Shown: positions 1 to 8,815 of the stretch, one piece after another | Layout of the letters: every line of letters begins with the position of its first letter | How positions within the stretch are numbered: the first letter of the stretch is position 1 | Assembly: GCA_030648005.1 (NCBI GenBank) | Contig: JAUSIP010000006.1 | Coordinates: 1-32,619 of the forward strand | Reading direction: 5' to 3' | DNA: 32,619 nucleotides | Source: a bacterium | GTDB taxonomy: Bacteria; Patescibacteriota; Minisyncoccia; Phycocordibacterales; UBA12445 | Notes under the pieces: model-generated | What the model was told of the DNA's origin: nothing | The model's input: only the letters and a program-made list of their open reading frames with translations | Databases searched by the model: none | Made by a program: the position numbers and the translations under genes

Positions 1-1814
1 GTCGCGGTTAAGATATTCTTGCTTGTTGATGTGCTGAAACTAAAGGCAGACAGCGTGATCCCGCCACTTAAGGTGATGTTGCTCGAAGTGAAAGTACTAA
101 GATCCATTCCACCTTGATTAAACTCAATGGCTATCTTCGATATGTTTCTAGGGATGTTCGAGCTTCCTCGGAAGGGGCTTGTTCCGACAACTGAAGGTGG
201 AGTCACATTGGCCATCGTCTGTCCGGCTACGCCAGTAGTAAAGGTTATGGAGTAAGCCTGATTACCGGCTGTAAATCCGTTCTGATCTAGGAAGTTACCC
301 GAAAGATCCCTGACTCCCGACACAGTGAAGGTGTGCACAGTACTTGGAGCTAAACTAGCCGAAAGATTACATTTGGCCTGCGGTTCAAAGTTAGTCGGCG
401 GGAATGGATTATAGGACACACTTGTACAAAGATTCGTCACTGAACCGGCAGCAGTCAACGTTACTGTTGTAGTGGCGGTTGCAGATACAATCGTTGTGGT
501 TGTGGCGGTCTTATTAAGCATGAATCCAATGAATGACATGTCAAGCGAGACGTTAGTCTGCCCACTACCCGGGAAGGAACCCTGCACTGTTAAGGAAGAA
601 AGATCCGCGCCACCGCCGCCGAATGAAAACTCCTTGGAACTTGCAGAATTCTGCGGAGCAGATGTTGTCTGAACTATAAAATCTGCTGAGTTGTCATTCT
701 TATCGAAGCCATTACCCTTGCCAGCATCAATCCCGCCTGAAGTCATCGTGCTAGCGGTTGAAGTGGCTGTAGGATAACCCTGGGCAATACGCTCCATACT
801 TGTACCATCTTGAAGATTTAGCGGGGCACCTGAAGTGCTTGTGGTATCGGTATCCTCACAATTAGCCGTCGGCTGCGTACCCCAACAAACCAGATCTATT
901 TTAGAAGAAGTAGCATTGGCAAGAGTTGAAGATGTAGCGATTGATAATCCGCCATTCACTACCAAAGTAAACTGACCGGCGGTAATAGTGTCATAGGTGG
1001 CATCAAGCGACACTGACCCACTATAGTTGGTAGCTGAACCGATCAGAAAGAAGCCGTTGCCGGGGATAACCTTCTTAATGTAGGTCAAGGTTTTCTTTTG
1101 AGCGGCACCGGCGGAATTGAATAAGTAAAGATTCAGAGGAACATCTGAGACGTTAATATCTGTTGCACCTGTATTATACAGTTCTATAAATTCATCCTCG
1201 GTGTTACCTGTCGCACCGAGTTTAATCTCGCTTACCTTAAGAGGGGCACTCTGGGTTAAAACCACCTTTTTGTTCGAGGCGAAGGCGGTACCGACTGCGG
1301 TACCGCTAGTACTAGCATAATTCGCTTGAAAAGCTACGTTGAAGGCGTGAGTGTTGGTTATACCGGAAGCAGCCGTAGTGGAAGCAATAACATAAAACTG
1401 CACCCCGGATGAGGTAACAGAAACGGCGGTCGACGGAGTTAAGGTAATCTGTGCACCGTCAGTCATCGGCGAAGTTGAAGCCGCGCCCGCAACAAACGTA
1501 TCCTGATCAAGCTGGAAACCGAAAGAGGCGCCGGACTCCTTCCAAAGAGTAACTCTGGAGATCTCGCCGTTGGCTAAAGTGGAAGAGGCAATGATCTGAA
1601 CTCCTACCTTGGTTAGCGTGTCCGAACCGGATGACTGGGTCAGCCGAAATTGAGCTAAGGGTATAATAGCCCCTGCACCAACATTAATAGTCGGCTCGAA
1701 AAGCACATCTATCGGAGGGGCTTCCTCTGTAATTGCCGCGAAAGCCAGTGGCGTACTTGCGATTAAAGCAAAAAAGGCGGTCAATACCGATAAGAGAAAT
1801 TTTTTAAAATCCAT
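1..1814 (-). CDS. Partial secreted surface protein with lamin-tail-like domain and bacterial Ig-like domain (3' end outside window)
   Basis: Manual reverse translation from ATG at 1814 stays open to position 1: MDFKKFLLSVLTAFFALIASTPLAFA signal peptide, ...LKVSEIKLGATGNTEDEFIELYNTGATDINVSDVPLNLY... (lamin-tail style), ...SPFRGSSNIPRNISKIAIEFNQGGMDLSTFTSSNITLSGG... (SbsA/Big_5 Ig-like style). Missing from the ORF track because the stop lies outside the window. Confidence 0.85.
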   Translation of the reverse strand, partial: MDFKKFLLSVLTAFFALIASTPLAFAAITEEAPPIDVLFEPTINVGAGAIIPLAQFRLTQSSGSDTLTKVGVQIIASSTLANGEISRVTLWKESGASFGFQLDQDTFVAGAASTSPMTDGAQITLTPSTAVSVTSSGVQFYVIASTTAASGITNTHAFNVAFQANYASTSGTAVGTAFASNKKVVLTQSAPLKVSEIKLGATGNTEDEFIELYNTGATDINVSDVPLNLYLFNSAGAAQKKTLTYIKKVIPGNGFFLIGSATNYSGSVSLDATYDTITAGQFTLVVNGGLSIATSSTLANATSSKIDLVCWGTQPTANCEDTDTTSTSGAPLNLQDGTSMERIAQGYPTATSTASTMTSGGIDAGKGNGFDKNDNSADFIVQTTSAPQNSASSKEFSFGGGGADLSSLTVQGSFPGSGQTNVSLDMSFIGFMLNKTATTTTIVSATATTTVTLTAAGSVTNLCTSVSYNPFPPTNFEPQAKCNLSASLAPSTVHTFTVSGVRDLSGNFLDQNGFTAGNQAYSITFTTGVAGQTMANVTPPSVVGTSPFRGSSNIPRNISKIAIEFNQGGMDLSTFTSSNITLSGGITLSAFSFSTSTSKNILTA

Positions 1815-1963
1815 TACTTAAAAATTATTCTGATAATATCTTTTTAACAATCTATTGTTATAATACACCCGCCCCCACATACTTTTCCAAAAAAACTGTT
1901 GATAACTCAGTAATTATTGATTTTTTTTACGGAAATGTTATTATGCCTCTACCGTATAAACAT

Positions 1964-2036
1964 GCGCCCATAGCTCAGCTGGTAGAGCACTCGCCTCTTA
2001 AGCGATTGGTCATTGGTTCGAATCCAATTGGGCGCA
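1964..2036 (+). tRNA. tRNA-Lys (anticodon CTT)
   Basis: Cloverleaf by eye: acceptor GCGCCCA/TGGGCGC, D arm GCTC..GAGC, anticodon loop CTCTTAA, T arm ATTGG-TTCGAAT-CCAAT, discriminator A; CCA not encoded. Confidence 0.93.
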
Positions 2037-2086
2037 CAGAAGGATCGGGTTCGAGTCTTTCTTAATATTATAATAATCAAACGACA

Positions 2087-2284
2087 ATGACAGGAACAAT
2101 AAAGAAGATTACAGACAAAGGTTTCGGTTTCATCACTGCCGAGGGTCTTGCCAAGGATCTCTTCTTCCACAGCAACTCTCTGGTTGGTGTGCGATTTGCT
2201 GAGCTCCGAGAGGGCGACACTGTCTCTTTCGAGACAGAGCAGTCACCTAAGGGACCGGCTGCCGTAAACGTACAAAGAGCGTAA
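2087..2284 (+). CDS. csp: Cold-shock domain protein (CspA family)
   Basis: MTGTIKKITDKGFGFITAEGLAKDLFFHSNSL...GDTVSFETEQSPKGPAAVNVQ; RNP1 KGFGFI and RNP2-like LFFH motifs. Confidence 0.92.
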   Translation: MTGTIKKITDKGFGFITAEGLAKDLFFHSNSLVGVRFAELREGDTVSFETEQSPKGPAAVNVQRA

Positions 2285-2310
2285 AAGTCTGTAAGTTTTA
2301 GCATAAAAAT

Positions 2311-2339
2311 GCCCCCACTTAAGGTGGGGGTGTTTTTTT
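2311..2339 (+). terminator. Rho-independent terminator after csp
   Basis: CCCCCACTTAAGGTGGGGG hairpin followed by TGTTTTTTT. Confidence 0.88.
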
Positions 2340-2340
2340 G

Positions 2341-2829
2341 TTATAGCATATACCCATCATCATATGACGGTTCTTCTTTGTGTGATTCATCCACTTCTTC
2401 TTCCGGCAAATTAGTATACTTCGGTGGTACTGATATGACGGCCGGACAATCCTTGTCAAAACCCTCAGGATGATCGAGATAGCGGTAACCTCGATAATAC
2501 TCGTTAGCCTCAAAATTGAAATATAGATATTCTACATACTGTTGATTTTCGTCCCCCCAACTGCAATAAATTGTCCCCCAGAAGAAAATGGTTTTACCGT
2601 CAAACCACCTAGGTATCTGGGACTTATCAATCTTAAACAGAAGCACTAGATGTTCGAGTAGTTGGACACCCATTACCGGCTGTCCCTCAAGCTCTACTCT
2701 CAAGTTTCTGCCAGTCATAATCTTATCGCGCTTCTGATGTTTAGAATAGTAGGAACCCATCCTGCTTGGCATGAAAAACCAGTAACCCCTGACGCGCGAC
2801 CTGATCTGAATCTTAGGATCTATAGACAA
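2341..2829 (-). CDS. Hypothetical protein (162 aa), acidic C-terminus
   Basis: Open ORF; only a TTG start is available in frame. No family recognised. Confidence 0.5.
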   Translation of the reverse strand: MSIDPKIQIRSRVRGYWFFMPSRMGSYYSKHQKRDKIMTGRNLRVELEGQPVMGVQLLEHLVLLFKIDKSQIPRWFDGKTIFFWGTIYCSWGDENQQYVEYLYFNFEANEYYRGYRYLDHPEGFDKDCPAVISVPPKYTNLPEEEVDESHKEEPSYDDGYML

Positions 2830-3006
2830 ATCTAAGGATATCTTCTCTACACGGGCCTCAAAATTTATATTCTCATTTCCAAAAGGTATCTAGAATCAGC
2901 CTCCCGTCGGTTGATAATTTAAAGAACCCTTTTATTTCTTGGGTCATTATGGCATAATCACCACCAGATAATCAATAGAAACGTAGAAAAAAGGTGGTGT
3001 GCATTC

Positions 3007-3609
3007 ATGCGTTTGCCATATATTATAGAAGAGGTCATTGTCCTAGTGTTAAGTGTCAACAAGCTTATAGAGGCTATTCTAGAAAGAAGGTCGATCATAC
3101 GTGTTCATCGCGATCAGAGAATGGATGACAGATGCTGGCTTGATGACTATCCGGTATGGCTAATGCTTAACGACACGCCGGAGGAACCGGCGAAACTTCC
3201 GGTCCACGAAGAGATGATGAATCTTTGTAAGAATTTCTATGTGTTCCGTAGGGAACCGAAGGCGGATAAAATCCCACCGCGGGCTATTAGAGACCGACGC
3301 CTATGGGACAAGGATCTTTATGCCCCTACTTTGATCAGAACTAACCTGATCAAAGAGCTCTTTAAAATACAGGTGTCTATTAAGAATCATCGCGACATAA
3401 GTTACCGTCATCGTACAACTGAAGATGATCGGATGCTTTATTCAATCCTCCCAGAAAAGATGCCAGCCGACTTCAGGCTTCCGCCACGTAAAGATTTCCT
3501 GGAAGATGGCAAGGCTCCGATTGCCGGCTGCCCGGCCTTCCACAAAAGCCATGACTCGTGTCCTAAAGATATTCCATGTAACACTCATGCATGGGGTCCA
3601 TGTACTTGA
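3007..3609 (+). CDS. Hypothetical protein (200 aa)
   Basis: Open ORF with AAGGTGGTG Shine-Dalgarno-like sequence upstream and a candidate terminator downstream; no family recognised. Confidence 0.55.
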   Translation: MRLPYIIEEVIVLVLSVNKLIEAILERRSIIRVHRDQRMDDRCWLDDYPVWLMLNDTPEEPAKLPVHEEMMNLCKNFYVFRREPKADKIPPRAIRDRRLWDKDLYAPTLIRTNLIKELFKIQVSIKNHRDISYRHRTTEDDRMLYSILPEKMPADFRLPPRKDFLEDGKAPIAGCPAFHKSHDSCPKDIPCNTHAWGPCT

Positions 3610-3620
3610 TGAATTCACAT

Positions 3621-3652
3621 ATCCCTGCAAAGTGGCGGGGATTTTATTTTTT
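3621..3652 (+). terminator. Candidate terminator
   Basis: Imperfect hairpin ATCCCTGC-aaagt-GGCGGGGAT followed by TTTATTTTTT. Confidence 0.55.
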
Positions 3653-5095
3653 AGACCTGCCGATGTGAAATAGTTTTTTATCAATATCTCGAATTTGACT
3701 CTCCAGATAGGTCTCAGCAACACTGAGATGGTTGAGAAGCACCTTTCTAATAGCTTTCTCCTCGTGAGTTAGCTCCCTCTTAGTATGGGCATGATCCAAC
3801 TTTTCCATCTGCTCTTCGATATCTTCCTTCAACTCACGAAAGACTGCGTGCAAGCCCGTCTCACTTTCCCGGATCTCTTTATTAAGCTCCTTCCTAAGAG
3901 CCCTAAACTTGTGCCAGCCATAGAACATTATGAATATCAAGATGCCGGATAAGGCAAGCAGTGAGATTATCAAGGTCAGCATGTTTACAACAACAGTGCC
4001 GATACGAATTATGGCCAGCTCATTGACGGCTATCGGTAATTTATCTGTTGATTCACTTTTTGCACCTCGGCTATCTTGAACCTCTACAGAGAATTTGTAT
4101 ATTCCTCCGGAAACCTGCTTGTCATAAACGAAAGCGAATTCTCCCGACTTATCAACCTTTATACTATAGTCAACCGGCTGATCAATATCTTTCTGCAGAT
4201 GCAGAGTTACGGTCGAATTTGGATATGTCTTGCCTTTGATTATCAAATTCTCTCCGTAATTCAACTGCCTCGGGTACTCAGTGATCTCTGGCTTATCTAA
4301 CGGAGTGATATTTAACTCAATTGATGATTCGAGGAATTTATTGGAATCATAGAATGCCCTGGCTGTTATCGTATGCTTGCCCGGGTCTAATAACGGTAGG
4401 GTGTACTCCTTAGCATCGTCATCAGACCATATGTTGAAATCGCCCTGATCCGCCCGCACCTCATAATGATCTATGGGTGATTTAAGATTTTTAACTTCAA
4501 ATCTTAATTTTGGGCGCGGATTGTCTGATACTGATCCACCCACAGGAATTACAATGAATTTCACCTCTGGAGTCGGAAAGTAGGGCGAAGAAACCTGTTG
4601 TTCCAGTAGATAACCACCCTTGTCTAATTTAGCAAGTATATTAGTACCCTGTCCGTCATTCGCAAGAATAGAAGCGGATGTCAGCGAAACTGACGCCAAC
4701 CCAGGAGCCTTAACCTTAAAGATAACCTGCAGAATTCGTCCATCCGAGCCGATAAAACCAGGGTTTAAAACCACACCCTCGAAGCTCACCTGGCCGGCGC
4801 TGTTGTCAAAAACCGGATCCTGAACCCAGAGATTCACCTCAGACCCATTTTTAGACAATCCAACTACTGATAGCTTCTCAGATGGAAAGAGGAGAATGCC
4901 TTGCACTGCATTCATAGCCTGATCTGCACTCGATACCACAACAGAGACAGTGAAGGTCTTACCTACAACGTAAGTACCCTGCGCCGGAGAGATAGACATG
5001 GAGGCGGCCGAGGCCTGACTGCTTAAAAATAAGATGTTAAAAAATATATTTAAGAAAATCGCAAAAAGAAGTTTTCTAAAATATTTTTTTTCCAT
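3644..5095 (-). CDS. Membrane-anchored cohesin-like domain protein with Ig-like modules and cytoplasmic coiled-coil tail
   Basis: Signal peptide; SMSISPAQGTYVVGKTFTVSVVVSSADQAMNAVQGILLFPSEKLSVVGL...VSFEGVVLNPGFIGSDGRILQVIFKVKAPG.. cohesin-like pattern; TM VVNMLTLIISLLALSGILIFIMFYGW; charged helical tail KELNKEIRESETGLHAVFRELKEDIEEQMEKL. Confidence 0.8.
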   Translation of the reverse strand: MEKKYFRKLLFAIFLNIFFNILFLSSQASAASMSISPAQGTYVVGKTFTVSVVVSSADQAMNAVQGILLFPSEKLSVVGLSKNGSEVNLWVQDPVFDNSAGQVSFEGVVLNPGFIGSDGRILQVIFKVKAPGLASVSLTSASILANDGQGTNILAKLDKGGYLLEQQVSSPYFPTPEVKFIVIPVGGSVSDNPRPKLRFEVKNLKSPIDHYEVRADQGDFNIWSDDDAKEYTLPLLDPGKHTITARAFYDSNKFLESSIELNITPLDKPEITEYPRQLNYGENLIIKGKTYPNSTVTLHLQKDIDQPVDYSIKVDKSGEFAFVYDKQVSGGIYKFSVEVQDSRGAKSESTDKLPIAVNELAIIRIGTVVVNMLTLIISLLALSGILIFIMFYGWHKFRALRKELNKEIRESETGLHAVFRELKEDIEEQMEKLDHAHTKRELTHEEKAIRKVLLNHLSVAETYLESQIRDIDKKLFHIGRSKK

Positions 5096-5963
5096 AATAT
5101 CTTGCTATTGATAATAGTAGCAGGAAAAATAGAATAATACACGTGATAACTACGAATATTGACTGTTGATAAAAAGGGATATTTGAAGGCGACAAGAACG
5201 CAATCTTCTCGTTACCATTCTTATCTACGGCCATAACAAAGATCCAGCTCTTTAAATCTTGATCTCGCAAAACAAAAGGAGATCCGGCAACAATCCAATT
5301 ATCAGGCTTAGGCTTGAATATTCCTCGGTCTTCCGACACTTCATAATGATCAACCCCACTCCCCTTATCTTGAGTTGCAAAAACCAGAAAATGTTTGTTG
5401 TCCAGAAGATTTGGATCCCTAGAAATAATGGGGAGAAAATCCTCCGGTGCCGTTTCATCTTCAATATTTGAGCTGTTCGTTTTTAAATCCCCAGCTGTAT
5501 CTATACTTAATTCATCAAATTTAAGTGCTGCTGATGTACCCCTTCCGTCATTCAAGAGAGCTTGAGTAGTCTTCTCAAAAGTAACAGTGCCAGAGCCCCT
5601 ACTGATAACTTCAAAGTTTAATGTCAGTAACAAACCCTTCGCGCCTTGATAACCACCAGGAATAACCCCCTGGAAAATGACGGCGCCCTTCTCTGTCTTT
5701 GGAGCCTGGATCCATAAATTTATAATAGAATTCCCATCGTTCCAATCCTTGAGTCTTAGTACTCCGCTCGGATATTTAACAGCCACTTCTAGGGCATTGA
5801 TCTTCTCACTGGAAGAGTCTAGAAGCACTTGCACCTTAACAACGGACCCGACTCCGGCCGAAATTGAAGCTGGTTCAAAATATAATCTCGATGCCTCTGT
5901 CTTAAATGGAGAAACAACCACCAGTAGTATCAAAATTTTAAGGATTATATTTTTATTTTTCAT
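5076..5963 (-). CDS. Membrane-anchored cohesin-like domain protein
   Basis: Signal peptide; LYFEPASISAGVGSVVKVQVLLDSSSEKINALEVAVKYPSGVLRL...AVIFQGVIPGGYQGAKGLLLTLNFEVISRGSGTV; C-terminal TM SIFVVITCIILFFLLLLSIARYYGKK. Overlaps the next gene by 20 bp. Confidence 0.82.
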   Translation of the reverse strand: MKNKNIILKILILLVVVSPFKTEASRLYFEPASISAGVGSVVKVQVLLDSSSEKINALEVAVKYPSGVLRLKDWNDGNSIINLWIQAPKTEKGAVIFQGVIPGGYQGAKGLLLTLNFEVISRGSGTVTFEKTTQALLNDGRGTSAALKFDELSIDTAGDLKTNSSNIEDETAPEDFLPIISRDPNLLDNKHFLVFATQDKGSGVDHYEVSEDRGIFKPKPDNWIVAGSPFVLRDQDLKSWIFVMAVDKNGNEKIAFLSPSNIPFYQQSIFVVITCIILFFLLLLSIARYYGKKIF

Positions 5964-5978
5964 TTTTAATTTTTTATT

Positions 5979-6056
5979 GTCATTGCGAGGAATTTTTATG
6001 ACGAAGCAATCTCTTGTTGCGACAGGATTTGAGATTGCTTCGTACCTCGCAATGAC
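5979..6056. repeat. Nested palindromic repeat (GTCATTGCGAGG ... CCTCGCAATGAC)
   Basis: Outer arms GTCATTGCGAGG/CCTCGCAATGAC and inner arms ACGAAGCAATCTC/GAGATTGCTTCGT in an intergenic gap. Confidence 0.88.
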
Positions 6057-6065
6057 GACAGTGGC

Positions 6066-7460
6066 CTAGCCTGTCCAGTAGAACGCCATAATACTAAAAT
6101 CTCTCAGGGTTATACTGCCATCCGGCCAAAGTTTGCTATCTATATTATTCTTCACGTCCACCGGCAATACCCGCTTCCACCAAAAAGCCACGATTGAAAA
6201 GTCGACCAAATTCACCTTGCCATCTCCATTGACATCACCCTTAGCGGGAAGTTGTTTTATCGCCCCCTTTAAAAGATTTTTAGTTCCAACCTTGAATCCA
6301 ACCGCCTGACCAAAAGAGGATATCAGCCCCTCTGACGCAGACTTAGACTTCGCCGTGTGATCACCGATCTCAAGCGGACTGGTATCCAAGTTATAAAGAT
6401 AGGCTCCATCTTTATCTGCATTTGTTTTAGCAAAAAGTTCAATCTCAGAATTAATGGCTATTACAACCTCTGACTTCGGAATAGACTGGCCCAAGATAGC
6501 AATGTTGTCCCCGCGTTTTACCTCAAGTTTATCTACATCAATAGTCGGTGTAATAAAAATGCCGGAGATCACAGCCGATGCTCCATCGGTAATAAAAATA
6601 GGGAATGTAAATATAGATGATTTGCGGTTGCTATTGTCTGCGCTGTAAATACCAAAGACATAGTTGCCTGTATTCAAATTACTTAAGGTAACTTCGAAGT
6701 TGGCATCCGGCCCGGCAATGGTAGTGATGGCTATCTGCCCATCCTTCAGAACTGTTACCTTACTTAAGGGGTATGCCCTACCCTTAAATGTAGCTTTGGC
6801 AAGCGTTGCGGTTGCCGGCGTAGGACTGGGACTAACACCAGAACCTCCTCCCCCACCACCACTACTCCCCCCTCCACTAGCGGCACCAGGTGAAGGAGAT
6901 GGTGAAGGGGGCGGGGGTGTTGGTGAGGGGGCTGGAGAAGTCGGGGTGGCTGATACTTCACTTGAGGTTGCGATAGTATCATTCAACGAATCAAGCGCCT
7001 TAACTATAAAAAAGTATTCTGTGCCTCCCGTAAGGCTTGTTCGCGAAGAAGTTAAGACATTGCCCACATTAGTCAGGGTGTAAGGTCCACCAGAGACAAG
7101 CGATTGCCCAACACTATAAGTAGATGGTGTCAATCCCAAGAATCCATCGGAGCCTGTCCACGTCAAGTCAACCTTCTCGACTCCGGCTGTAGCAGAAAGT
7201 ACAGGAGAAGTTACAAAGGGGAAATATAAAAATCCCGTATTCAATCCAAAACTGGTCGCAGTACTAGTGCCAATAGCCACTTGCGAAATAGTGCTTAACA
7301 ATCGGAAACTACCGGAAGAAGAGAATGCTGCCGGAGCCAAAACAGGATGGGAAGATATGAAACTTGCCGACGTAAATTCATCGGCATGAACAGAGATGAC
7401 CGCAAAGAAAAATATCGCGATAAAAGCGGAAATTTTAAATTTATAGTTTAGGCGTTTCAT
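6066..7460 (-). CDS. Secreted fibronectin-III/Ig-like protein with C-terminal type I dockerin-like domain
   Basis: Signal peptide; FN3-like SATAGVEKVDLTWTGSDGF..; Pro/Ser/Gly linker; C-terminus GDVNGDGKVNLVDFSIVAFWWKR...WPDGSITLRDFSIMAFYWTG. Confidence 0.83.
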   Translation of the reverse strand: MKRLNYKFKISAFIAIFFFAVISVHADEFTSASFISSHPVLAPAAFSSSGSFRLLSTISQVAIGTSTATSFGLNTGFLYFPFVTSPVLSATAGVEKVDLTWTGSDGFLGLTPSTYSVGQSLVSGGPYTLTNVGNVLTSSRTSLTGGTEYFFIVKALDSLNDTIATSSEVSATPTSPAPSPTPPPPSPSPSPGAASGGGSSGGGGGGSGVSPSPTPATATLAKATFKGRAYPLSKVTVLKDGQIAITTIAGPDANFEVTLSNLNTGNYVFGIYSADNSNRKSSIFTFPIFITDGASAVISGIFITPTIDVDKLEVKRGDNIAILGQSIPKSEVVIAINSEIELFAKTNADKDGAYLYNLDTSPLEIGDHTAKSKSASEGLISSFGQAVGFKVGTKNLLKGAIKQLPAKGDVNGDGKVNLVDFSIVAFWWKRVLPVDVKNNIDSKLWPDGSITLRDFSIMAFYWTG

Positions 7461-8772
7461 TGTCTTTTGATTGTTCGATTTCCGGCATTTTTACTTCTGG
7501 AATATTTTCATGAATCTCAACCGGTGTCACACTACCATATTCCTGCTCCTCCTCTTTCTTCCACAGAGCCATGAATCTCCTTGCATGAGCAACCAAGTGA
7601 TGACGGAAGAAATAGTGGAACACACCAAGTCCCAACATTATCAAACTTAACAGCCATATTAAATATGTATTGTCTTGCAGATACATATTTAAAGATATTC
7701 TAACAGGTATCGTTACATCTTTAACGTTGCCTGCGCGATCGATCGCTCTAACAACGACATTAGCATTGCCGGGAACCTTCGGAAGTTGATAAGGACTCTC
7801 TGCTGGAACGAACGCTGGCGATTCTATGGCAGGTTGTGACCTATCTATAACCCCCACCTCATAACTACTAACACCAGAAAGTATATCGGTGGTGAAGTAA
7901 GATATCAGTACATGATTAGCATCAATAATCTGCGCTTCGGGGCGAAAGTCCGCCGGTGGAGCCGTATCTATGTGAAGCGCAAAATGAGTAGCTGACCCCC
8001 AGACCCCATTTTTAAAAGCCTTGATGTGAAAGTACCAAACGCCATCTTTCCGCTTCGGAAAGGCGACGGTATTGCCACTAGTCGTACTAGAGCCATCCGG
8101 AACAGTAGCGGGCTCTGTATCAATGGTATAAGCAAAGCTAGTTACCCCCACATCCTGATCCCAAGTTACAACTGGATTGTTGTTGTTGTACCATCGATCT
8201 TGAATGGGGTGAGTCTCGGAGAAAACAGTAACACCCTCCGGTGGCTTCGGCACTAGAGTATAAGAACTACGTCCCAAATCAGTGATAGCCTCTGTCCCAA
8301 CGCCATCATTTATCAGAACCTTTGAGTTGTTCAATATCTTAACCGTAGCCTGACCCGGCGCCATAGCCCTGAAAGTCAAGGTGCCGATAAGGCCGTTCGT
8401 AGTTTTGATCCCATTAGGAATAATGCCATTAAACTCGGCAGTGCCAGAAGTATTGGAATATTTAGGTGGCTCGAGCCAGACACCGATGATAGATCTATCT
8501 CCAAGAGGCTTGATGAGGGCCAGTTTATCGGGTGGGAAAGAGATGTGAAGTTCTACTGTATTCATAGTACCTCCACGAGTATCTAGGAAAATTCCAACAT
8601 CGAAGGTTGAACCTTCTTGGAAAGAACCGGTTATTGGGGATAGAGATAATGCCGCCTTCTGCTGAAGCGCCTGCGCGTCAAAATTAATAGTTGTTTCGTC
8701 GGCGATGACAGCTGGTGAATACAGCAAGAGAGTTACGGAGATGATTAATGCAGGTGTCAAAAAAGATTTCAT
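7441..8772 (-). CDS. Membrane-anchored cohesin-like domain protein
   Basis: Signal peptide; LSLSPITGSFQEGSTFDVGIFLDTRGGTMNTVELHISFPPDKLALIKP...AEFNGIIPNGIKTTNGLIGTLTFRAMAPGQATVKI cohesin-like pattern; TM YLIWLLSLIMLGLGVFHYFF. Confidence 0.82.
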   Translation of the reverse strand: MKSFLTPALIISVTLLLYSPAVIADETTINFDAQALQQKAALSLSPITGSFQEGSTFDVGIFLDTRGGTMNTVELHISFPPDKLALIKPLGDRSIIGVWLEPPKYSNTSGTAEFNGIIPNGIKTTNGLIGTLTFRAMAPGQATVKILNNSKVLINDGVGTEAITDLGRSSYTLVPKPPEGVTVFSETHPIQDRWYNNNNPVVTWDQDVGVTSFAYTIDTEPATVPDGSSTTSGNTVAFPKRKDGVWYFHIKAFKNGVWGSATHFALHIDTAPPADFRPEAQIIDANHVLISYFTTDILSGVSSYEVGVIDRSQPAIESPAFVPAESPYQLPKVPGNANVVVRAIDRAGNVKDVTIPVRISLNMYLQDNTYLIWLLSLIMLGLGVFHYFFRHHLVAHARRFMALWKKEEEQEYGSVTPVEIHENIPEVKMPEIEQSKDNETPKL

Positions 8773-8815
8773 GTTTTATGACTACATTATACACCGAACT
8801 ACTTTTGGATTAAAG

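Noticed and set aside
472-672. 66-aa plus-strand ORF
   Set aside because: Antisense to the continuous minus-strand lamin-tail/Ig-like ORF that runs to the window edge.
1949-2170. 73-aa minus-strand ORF over the tRNA
   Set aside because: Contains the classic spurious translation of an antisense tRNA (CAPNWIRTNDQ).
6664-7083. 139-aa plus-strand ORF with a poly-Pro stretch
   Set aside because: Antisense to the Gly/Ser/Pro linker of the dockerin protein, which has far better coding evidence.
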